Source: a virus. Taken from it: DNA of 39,289 nt. Each line of letters begins with the position of its first letter. Position 1 is the stretch's first letter. This document shows, one piece after another, positions 36,527 through 39,289 of this stretch. The position numbers were made by a program, and so were the translations under genes. Below the pieces are notes generated by a model. It saw only the letters and a program-made list of their open reading frames with translations, was not told the origin of the DNA and ran no database searches. The DNA lies in IMG/VR virus record IMGVR_UViG_3300044611_000904, positions 1 through 39,289 of that record. One strand, written 5' to 3'.

Positions 36527-36681
36527 TTGGTGACTTCCTGGTAATATAGATCTTCTACTGAGTAATCTGTCTTCATTAAACCAACCATATTCTTTAAAGT
36601 ACTCCAAGTTATTTCGAATTCTTTTTCATCAACATTCTGAAATAAACATCGATCCTTAGCGTAGATGTCATATTTTTTCAT
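36523..36681 (-). CDS. Conserved small cyanophage protein (52 aa)
   Basis: I translated this gene directly: it begins MKKYDIYAKDRCLFQNVDEK and continues EFEITWSTLKNMVGLMKTDY. This is a small protein family I know from cyanomyoviruses, with a strand pair, a helix, and the conserved GLMKTDYS segment. The ATG overlaps the stop of the AbrB-like gene by four bases (ATGA), so the two are translated together. Function is unknown. The pairing with an AbrB-like gene invites a toxin-antitoxin reading, but nothing in the sequence looks like a known toxin. Confidence 0.82.
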   Translation of the reverse strand: MKKYDIYAKDRCLFQNVDEKEFEITWSTLKNMVGLMKTDYSVEDLYYQEVTN

Positions 36682-36851
36682 TCATCTACCTCTGAAAGAA
36701 TAATGTCCTTTCCATCAAGATTAAAAAGAATCTCAGTATCTTCATACCAACCAAGTTCATTGATCATCCATTCTGGTAGTTTAATAGAATACTCACCTGT
36801 GATTGTATCAACCTCTATGGGGCGTTTTTCCTCTCCGGATTTTTTTCTCAT
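36678..36851 (-). CDS. AbrB/MazE-like DNA-binding protein (57 aa)
   Basis: Residues about 18-57 (TGEYSIKLPEWMINELGWYE, then DTEILFNLDGKDIILSEVD) follow the SpoVT-AbrB swapped-hairpin pattern: a G-x-x-S/T-I-x-L-P strand, a short helix ending in LGW, an acidic turn, and the final GKDIILS strand. Such proteins dimerise and bind A+T-rich DNA as regulators or antitoxins. The ATG at 36851 is used; a TTG at 36884 lies within the promoter. The gene is coupled to the 52-residue gene downstream. A partial copy of its start region sits about 70 bases upstream, a possible autoregulatory site. This is the last recognisable phage gene before the composition break. Confidence 0.75.
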   Translation of the reverse strand: MRKKSGEEKRPIEVDTITGEYSIKLPEWMINELGWYEDTEILFNLDGKDIILSEVDE

Positions 36852-36932
36852 TCTGATAGTTATTATTTTTGAATTATATAGCAAACCTTATAATTGTAGT
36901 TTATATCTCCGGAATTTTTTGATTCTGAGAGT
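36830..36932 (-). repeat. Imperfect direct repeat of the AbrB-like gene start region
   Basis: On the minus strand the segment at 36905-36932 (ACTCTCAGAATC, an A-rich run, then TCCGGAGAT) imperfectly matches the segment at 36830-36860 that contains the gene start (ACTATCAGAATG, an A-rich run, then TCCGGAGAG). The start codon ATG is ATC in the upstream copy. The copies flank the -10 element. They could be a duplicated gene start or a pair of binding sites. Confidence 0.5.
36873..36878 (-). promoter_or_regulatory. Possible -10 element (TATAAT) for the AbrB-like gene
   Basis: TATAAT on the minus strand lies 21 bases before the ATG, in the context TTTGCTATATAAT, where TGC before TATATA also gives an extended -10. 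No good -35 is present at 16-18 bases. The spacing and the lack of any other candidate make it the likely promoter, but evidence is modest. Confidence 0.45.
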
Positions 36933-37042
36933 ATTTGAAATGCCTTTATGATTTATCGCGCTTCCGTAACACTTTGTAGGTTAGGGTAGTTATGGGTTTT
37001 ATAACAACCCCCCCTTATACCCCATCACGCGCCGCGCCCGAC

Positions 37043-37061
37043 CCCCCGCACCCGGCGGGGG
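37043..37061 (-). terminator. G+C-rich hairpin at the downstream end of the small-gene array
   Basis: Arms CCCCCGC and GCGGGGG enclose a five-base loop, giving a very stable 7-base-pair stem about 50 bases after the last array gene stops. There is no T run after it, so it is not a standard intrinsic terminator, though it could pause polymerase or protect the 3' end. A second small stem, GGGCG/CGCCC, lies at 37090-37102. Confidence 0.4.
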
Positions 37062-37110
37062 ACCTGCGTCTGCACGAACGCACCCATAAGGGCGCGGCGC
37101 CCCGCAGGGG

Positions 37111-37281
37111 TCAGTCGCGGTCGCTGATGTTCCACCGACCCCATCCGCCGTTAGCGTGGGCATCGCGGGTTTCGATTGCCTGCATCCGCTGAGTCAGAGT
37201 GTACTTACCCCAAAGGGTGAGGTCGGTGCTCTGATAGCAGTCTTCCCAAATACGGTTGGCGGTTTCGAGGGTCATGGTCAT
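37111..37281 (-). CDS. Array gene A: small protein with WEDC motif (56 aa)
   Basis: I start this gene at the ATG at 37281 (MTMTLETANRIWEDCYQSTD); a reading from 37335 would translate the promoter. It is unrecognised. It shares features with array gene H at the other end of the array: MTxTL at the start, (I/L)W(E/D)DC around residues 11-15, Arg-rich helices, and an ending with GG(W) and DRD. This suggests the two are distant paralogues. It is preceded by a promoter cassette and is the last gene of the array. High G+C and lack of a Shine-Dalgarno sequence match its neighbours in the array and differ from the phage genes to the left. No domain or function can be assigned. Confidence 0.65.
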   Translation of the reverse strand: MTMTLETANRIWEDCYQSTDLTLWGKYTLTQRMQAIETRDAHANGGWGRWNISDRD

Positions 37282-37306
37282 GGTCGGTTGCTTGTGAACT
37301 GGAATC

Positions 37307-37345
37307 AGTATAGCAGGTCGGGGGCAGGGTGGCACCCCACCCCCA
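37307..37345 (-). promoter_or_regulatory. Promoter cassette A (extended -10, altered stem-loop)
   Basis: TATACT at 37307-37312 preceded by GACCTGC is the shared extended -10; the ATG is 25 bases further on. The -35 position carries TGCCAC in place of TTGACC. The region keeps an inverted repeat, GGGTGG and CCACCC around GGTG, though its sequence differs from the standard stem. Confidence 0.65.
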
Positions 37346-37353
37346 CGAACAGA

Positions 37354-37548
37354 TCAGTCAAAGCACGGTGCTTTGACGGTGTGAGCACAAGACTCAGAAT
37401 ACTGTCCAGCAATGATGGCAGTAGGCACACCCCAGTGAACGTACTGAGAGGGGCGACCGTCAGCATTCTTAGCATTATCAGCAGCAGAGATCCACACGGT
37501 CTGGCGGTCAGCGATGCGGGTTGCCTGAGAGAGAGGGAAGCGGGTCAT
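37354..37548 (-). CDS. Array gene B: small protein, partly related to gene C (64 aa)
   Basis: The protein begins MTRFPLSQATRIADRQTVWI and is unrecognised. Residues about 18-31 (TVWISAADNAKNADG) align with array gene C (TIFWIEAAYAAKQHG), so the N-terminal half appears to share the fold of genes C and D. The C-terminal half differs (QYVHWGVPTAIIAGQYSESC) and lacks the DAGExLxWLGY ending. The last codons (VKAPCFD) fall on a perfect 21-base palindrome, which may mean the 3' end was replaced. Start by ATG 26 bases after the -10; stop TGA. Function unknown. Confidence 0.65.
   Translation of the reverse strand: MTRFPLSQATRIADRQTVWISAADNAKNADGRPSQYVHWGVPTAIIAGQYSESCAHTVKAPCFD
37357..37377. repeat. 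Perfect 21-base palindrome at the 3' end of gene B
   Basis: Arms GTCAAAGCAC (37357-37366) and GTGCTTTGAC (37368-37377) surround a single central G. It covers the last seven codons before the TGA. As RNA it would fold with nine pairs and a three-base loop; with no T run beyond, it looks more like a symmetric protein-binding site or a stability hairpin than a terminator. Confidence 0.7.
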
Positions 37549-37574
37549 GGTCGGTTCGGGTGTGAACTGAGATC

Positions 37575-37610
37575 AGTATAGCAGGTCGGGGGCAGGGGTC
37601 AACCTGCCCC
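37575..37610 (-). promoter_or_regulatory. Promoter cassette B with -35 in a stem-loop
   Basis: The -10 TATACT (37575-37580) has the TGC of an extended -10 before it, a 16-base spacer, and -35 TTGACC (37597-37602). TTGACC is exactly the loop of a perfect inverted repeat, GGGGCAGG and CCTGCCCC (37589-37610). Leader type: CTGATCTCAGTTCACA then CCCGAACCGACC before the ATG. Confidence 0.75.
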
Positions 37611-37618
37611 ATAGGGAA

Positions 37619-37810
37619 TCAGTACCCCAACCACACCAGAAATTCGCCAGCGTCGACCCCACCAAAGTCAGAGGTCGTGCCGTAGTCGGTGCGGAAGTCA
37701 TCCCACAGACCGTGCTGTTTGGCAGCGTATGCCGCTTCGATCCAGAAGATGGTCCCGTTCTCAGGGTTGGTGATTTCAGCGATCTGAGCGGGGAAGGTGG
37801 AGCAGGTCAT
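37619..37810 (-). CDS. Array gene C: DAGE-WLGY family small acidic protein (63 aa)
   Basis: Unrecognised, but clearly paralogous to array gene D next to it. Shared positions are the TFxxQ start, an NG turn near residue 18, AxYAAxxHG (residues 26-34), (D/E)FxxxYGT, and the ending GVDAGEFLVWLGY. Both are 63 residues with a strongly acidic composition and no Cys pair, signal or membrane segment. The fold is likely a small helical domain. It starts with ATG 26 bases after its -10 and ends with TGA a few bases before the next cassette. Small acidic early proteins of phages often bind and modify host proteins, but no such role is shown here. Confidence 0.72.
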   Translation of the reverse strand: MTCSTFPAQIAEITNPENGTIFWIEAAYAAKQHGLWDDFRTDYGTTSDFGGVDAGEFLVWLGY

Positions 37811-37836
37811 CGGTCGGTTGCTTGTGAACTGGAATC

Positions 37837-37872
37837 AGTATAGCAGGTCGGGGGCAGGGGTCAACCTGCCCC
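37837..37872 (-). promoter_or_regulatory. Promoter cassette C with -35 in a stem-loop
   Basis: -10 TATACT at 37837-37842, spacer 16, -35 TTGACC at 37859-37864 in the loop of GGGGCAGG/CCTGCCCC (37851-37872). Leader type: CTGATTCCAGTTCACAAGC then AACCG before the ATG, the same as cassette A apart from the last bases. Confidence 0.75.
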
Positions 37873-37879
37873 ATAGGGG

Positions 37880-38071
37880 TCAGTATCCCAACCAGGTCAA
37901 CAGTTCGCCCGCGTCGATCCCATAGATTCCCCAGTGGTCAGCGGTGCCGTACTCCTGCAGGAACTCATTCATGCTGCCGTGAAGGTCGGCAGCATACAGG
38001 GCGTCGTCATAGGTGACGCATCCGTTGTCATCGGCAATGGTCAACAGTTGATCGGAGAAGGTCTCAGGCAT
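37880..38071 (-). CDS. Array gene D: DAGE-WLGY family small acidic protein (63 aa)
   Basis: Paralogue of gene C: MPETFSDQLLTIADDNGCVT at the start, then DALYAADLHG, FLQEYGTADHWG and the ending GIDAGELLTWLGY. The two proteins keep the same length and the same end, but many positions between differ, so the duplication is old or the copies came separately. The protein is acidic with one Cys. The start lies 26 bases after its -10. Function unknown. Confidence 0.72.
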   Translation of the reverse strand: MPETFSDQLLTIADDNGCVTYDDALYAADLHGSMNEFLQEYGTADHWGIYGIDAGELLTWLGY

Positions 38072-38097
38072 CGGTCGGTTGCTTGTGAACTGAGATC

Positions 38098-38133
38098 AGT
38101 ATAGCAGGTCGGGGGCAGGGGTCAACCTGCCCC
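38098..38133 (-). promoter_or_regulatory. Promoter cassette D with -35 in a stem-loop
   Basis: -10 TATACT at 38098-38103, spacer 16, -35 TTGACC at 38120-38125 within the loop of GGGGCAGG/CCTGCCCC (38112-38133). The leader is a hybrid: CTGATCTC as in cassettes B and E, then ACAAGCAACCG as in A and C. Confidence 0.75.
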
Positions 38134-38139
38134 GTAGGG

Positions 38140-38364
38140 TCAAACGGCAACCCAGTAAGACTTGCCGCTGCGCTCCTGCTGCTCTGCCATGATGTAGTCG
38201 GCGCTGCCATAGGCGCTGCGCCATCCCTGGACCTGGAAGTAGCAGTCCTCCAGGGTGCTGGCGTAGGCAAGGGTGCGGGCGATCTTATCGCCCTTCACGA
38301 ACGCCACCGCGAACGGGTAGCGGATGGGGGAAAGGATCGTCTGCAGGGGGGTGGGATCGGTCAT
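38140..38364 (-). CDS. Array gene E: small protein (74 aa)
   Basis: I start this gene at the ATG at 38364 (MTDPTPLQTILSPIRYPFAV), 27 bases after the -10; an open frame back to 38508 runs through the upstream gene and cassette and is rejected. The protein is unrecognised. It contains AVAFVKGDKIARTLAYASTL, which reads like two strands and a helix, and LEDCYFQVQGWRSAYGSADY, then a Lys/Ser end (SGKSYWVAV). The ending and length do not match the other array proteins. It may form a pair with gene F, which ends only five bases before the -10 of this cassette. Confidence 0.65.
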   Translation of the reverse strand: MTDPTPLQTILSPIRYPFAVAFVKGDKIARTLAYASTLEDCYFQVQGWRSAYGSADYIMAEQQERSGKSYWVAV

Positions 38365-38391
38365 GGTCGGTTCGGGTTGTGAACTGAGATC

Positions 38392-38405
38392 AGTATAGCA
38401 GGTCA
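38392..38405 (-). promoter_or_regulatory. Promoter cassette E, core only (no stem-loop)
   Basis: -10 TATACT at 38392-38397 with CTGACCTGC before it. The TGA stop of gene F (38403-38405) provides the first three bases of TGACCTGC, and the GGGGCAGG/TTGACC/CCTGCCCC block is absent. No good -35 is present, so activity would rely on the extended -10. Leader type as cassette B. Confidence 0.6.
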
Positions 38406-38585
38406 GCGAACGTCCTGCAGAGCGGTTGCCTTGGTGCTCTGGTGAACCGATCGGGAACCAGCACCAGTGCGAACACGGGAGGAACCGCCTTTGATTCGGG
38501 ATGCCCAACGGTTGGCGCTAGCGCCATGGGCAACGGGCAGGCGGGTGACCTTGAATTGAATGCCGTCGATGGTGGTGGTGGTCAT
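38403..38585 (-). CDS. Array gene F: small basic Ser/Arg-rich protein (60 aa)
   Basis: The protein begins MTTTTIDGIQFKVTRLPVAH and is unrecognised. Unlike the acidic genes C and D it is rich in Arg, Ser and Gly through residues 26-52 (RWASRIKGGSSRVRTGAGSR), with no hydrophobic core there, which suggests an unfolded or nucleic-acid-binding tail after a short N-terminal strand pair. The ATG is 23 bases after its -10. Its stop codon is merged with the next promoter. Function unknown. Confidence 0.62.
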   Translation of the reverse strand: MTTTTIDGIQFKVTRLPVAHGASANRWASRIKGGSSRVRTGAGSRSVHQSTKATALQDVR

Positions 38586-38608
38586 CGGGTTCAGGTGTGA
38601 ACGTGTTC

Positions 38609-38644
38609 AGTATAGCAGGTCGGGGGCAGGGGTCAACCTGCCCC
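38609..38644 (-). promoter_or_regulatory. Promoter cassette F with -35 in a stem-loop
   Basis: -10 TATACT at 38609-38614, spacer 16, -35 TTGACC at 38631-38636 in the loop of GGGGCAGG/CCTGCCCC (38623-38644). The leader (GAACACGTTCACACCTGAACCCG) differs from the other types, though it keeps GTTCACA. Confidence 0.75.
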
Positions 38645-38651
38645 GTAGGGT

Positions 38652-38855
38652 TCAGTGGGTCTGGTAGTAGCGTGCCAGACCGATCAGACTCGAGTCTTCC
38701 ACAATGGTCTTACCAAAGCGGTGGAAGGTCTTGCCCATGTCACCCTCCATCATGATGTCCTGAATCAGGTCACCGCTCAGAGCGGAGATGAAGGTCCCGC
38801 CGTAGGGAGCGTTGAACTGAGCGGAGAGGGTTTCGATCGCTTGTGCTTTGGTCAT
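38652..38855 (-). CDS. Array gene G: small protein (67 aa)
   Basis: The protein begins MTKAQAIETLSAQFNAPYGG and continues with TFISALSGDLIQDIMMEGDM, then a GKTFHRFGKTIVED segment and the end LARYYQTH. It is unrecognised. It looks like a small mixed helix-strand domain without Cys. It starts with ATG 23 bases after a TACAAT -10. The upstream cassette has diverged from the consensus, with a different stem. No Shine-Dalgarno sequence is present, as for all array genes. Function unknown. Confidence 0.65.
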   Translation of the reverse strand: MTKAQAIETLSAQFNAPYGGTFISALSGDLIQDIMMEGDMGKTFHRFGKTIVEDSSLIGLARYYQTH

Positions 38856-38878
38856 CGGTCTTTGTCTGAACTGAGAGA

Positions 38879-38912
38879 ATTGTAGCAGGTCGGCAGGGGG
38901 GCAGGATGCCCC
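38879..38912 (-). promoter_or_regulatory. Promoter cassette G (divergent)
   Basis: -10 TACAAT at 38879-38884 preceded by GACCTGC. TTGACC is missing, but a different perfect inverted repeat, GGGGCA and TGCCCC around three bases (38898-38912), lies at the equivalent place. The leader is CTCTCAGTTCAGACAAAGACCG. Confidence 0.6.
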
Positions 38913-38924
38913 TAGGTGGACGGT

Positions 38925-39137
38925 TCAGCGAGCGTCCCTGTCCTCCTGAGTGACCCCACCGTTCCATCCTGCATCCTGCATCTCCCAGAGCAGGTCATAG
39001 GATTCGGGGCAGGCATCCTCACGGGTGAGCATCTCCCGCAGCAGGCGATCCTGAAAGTCATAGTCGCCGTTGCGCTGGCAGTCATCCCAGAGCGATTCCA
39101 GTTCTTCAAAGGTCAGGTCCTGGAGGGTGAGGGTCAT
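38925..39137 (-). CDS. Array gene H: small acidic protein with WDDC motif (70 aa)
   Basis: I start this at the ATG at 39137 (MTLTLQDLTFEELESLWDDC), 21 bases after the -10; a TTG start at 39173 would translate the promoter. Unrecognised. It is strongly acidic and helical (RNGDYDFQDRLLREMLTRED; then DLLWEMQDAG) and ends GGVTQEDRDAR. It shares MTxTL, LW(D)DC and the GG...DRD end with gene A. The distribution of charged and aliphatic residues is that of a small helical bundle. Function unknown. Confidence 0.68.
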   Translation of the reverse strand: MTLTLQDLTFEELESLWDDCQRNGDYDFQDRLLREMLTREDACPESYDLLWEMQDAGWNGGVTQEDRDAR

Positions 39138-39158
39138 GGGTCCGTTGCGGTTGAGAGA

Positions 39159-39172
39159 ATTATAGCAGGTCA
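39159..39172 (-). promoter_or_regulatory. Promoter cassette H, core only with perfect -10
   Basis: -10 TATAAT at 39159-39164 preceded by TGACCTGC. The TGA of that string is the stop codon of the truncated gene upstream (39170-39172). No stem-loop and no good -35 are present. The leader is CTCTCAACCGCAACGGACCC. Confidence 0.62.
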
Positions 39173-39289
39173 AAAGGCGACCTCATGATCCCAGTAGAGA
39201 TGCCACAGGGCGGTCAGAGTCTCCCGCTCCCGCTGCTGACGGTAGTGTGCCCAGGACTCGTGCTCAAAGGGACGCAGGGCGGCAGCGCG
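39170..39289 (-). CDS. Truncated gene at the right edge (last 39 aa)
   Basis: An open frame enters from the right edge and ends with TGA at 39170-39172. Its last residues include RPFEHESWAHYRQQRERETL and LWHLYWDHEVAF, a helical, Arg/Glu/Trp-rich end. The whole frame is free of stops, and the stop meets the next cassette as in gene F, so it is likely the next array gene. Nothing more can be said of its product. Confidence 0.5.
   Translation of the reverse strand, partial: RAAALRPFEHESWAHYRQQRERETLTALWHLYWDHEVAF

Larger units (their letters stand above)
36852..37110. other. Non-coding junction between A+T-rich phage DNA and the G+C-rich array
   Basis: No gene is supported here. From 36,852 to about 37,000 the sequence is A+T-rich like the phage genes and holds the repeat and -10 described separately. 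A run of seven C begins at 37008, and from about 37,020 the sequence is strongly G+C-rich with two strong inverted repeats (37043-37061 and 37090-37102). The abrupt change is the main feature. I see no tRNA, integrase gene or clear attachment-site duplication. Confidence 0.7.
37282..39172 (-). repeat. Array of eight dispersed promoter-cassette repeats
   Basis: The copies begin at the -10 positions 37307, 37575, 37837, 38098, 38392, 38609, 38879 and 39159, one per gene. All share GACCTGC followed by TATACT, TATAAT or TACAAT. Four (B, C, D, F) carry the full block with the G+C-rich stem around TTGACC, two (A, G) have altered stems and two (E, H) only the core. All face the same way as the genes. 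Spacing to the ATG is 21-27 bases in every copy. Confidence 0.8.

Noticed and set aside
36523-36851. Toxin-antitoxin pair (AbrB-like plus 52-residue gene)
   Set aside because: The overlap and the AbrB fold invite it, but the 52-residue protein resembles a conserved cyanophage protein without toxin features.
36960-37110. Prophage attachment site or integration junction
   Set aside because: No integrase, tRNA end or duplicated core was seen, and the left part is a lytic T4-like cyanophage; a chimera or transfer is more likely.
37112-37335. Longer N-terminal forms of array genes (for example from 37335, 38270, 38508, 39173)
   Set aside because: They would translate the conserved promoter cassette or the upstream gene; the ATG after the -10 at a constant 21-27 bases is the better start.
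37156-37581. Plus-strand frame of 141 codons across the array
   Set aside because: It runs antisense through two genes and a cassette; the minus-strand products have paralogues, the plus-strand product has no recognisable feature.
37589-37610. Intrinsic terminator at each cassette dyad
   Set aside because: The stem is strong, but the bases after it on the minus strand (CGACCTGC) are not a T run, and the loop is the -35 hexamer.
37282-39172. CRISPR array
   Set aside because: The repeats are spaced 200-300 bases apart, the intervals are open reading frames with starts and stops in register, and the repeat contains promoter elements.
1-39289. tRNA genes
   Set aside because: Cyanomyoviruses often carry some, but I found no cloverleaf-like sequence between genes; the gaps are too short or lack the T-loop pattern.

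Overview
The window reads as two unlike pieces of DNA joined end to end. Positions 1 to about 37,000 are A+T-rich (about one third G+C in stretches I counted) and carry the tail, neck and packaging genes of a T4-like cyanophage (a marine Synechococcus/Prochlorococcus myovirus). This rests on recognisable gp17, gp16, gp15, gp14, gp13, gp8, gp6 and gp25, on several small proteins I know as typical of cyanomyoviruses, on speD, and on late promoters of the T4 type (TATAAATA / NATAAATA). Every gene I accept is on the minus strand, so transcription runs from high to low coordinates.

In the direction of transcription the phage part is: an AbrB-like protein and a 52-residue protein (36,851 to 36,523); a glycosyltransferase-like protein behind a consensus sigma-70 early promoter, followed by three small or medium conserved proteins (36,475 to 34,758); speD (S-adenosylmethionine decarboxylase) and an 80-residue protein; then the baseplate block gp25, gp6, a 4,127-residue gp7-position protein, gp8 and a 2,540-residue DUF4815-type protein; four small or fibre-like virion genes; gp13, gp14 and gp15 (neck and tail completion); gp16; three accessory virion genes; and the first 191 codons of gp17, cut by the window edge. 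Genes are packed with 1-11 base overlaps or gaps of a few bases, and four late promoters mark transcription units (before gene 25, gene 8, the 75-residue gene and speD).

From about 37,010 to 39,289 the composition jumps to near 60% G+C. This part is an array of eight very small complete genes (56-74 residues) plus one truncated gene, also all on the minus strand. Each complete gene is preceded by a copy of the same promoter cassette: an extended -10 (GACCTGC then TATACT or a close variant) placed 21-27 bases before the start codon. In four units a perfect 8-base-pair G+C-rich inverted repeat (GGGGCAGG / CCTGCCCC) holds the -35 hexamer TTGACC in its loop. The cassettes are mosaic and several encoded proteins are paralogous. 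This resembles the promoter-early stem-loop (PeSL) shuffling cassettes known from T4-type enterobacterial phages, in a different sequence and composition, and is the most interesting part of the window. Whether it belongs to the same genome as the cyanophage part (acquired cassette array) or is an assembly chimera cannot be settled from the sequence; the break at about 37,010 should be tested first.
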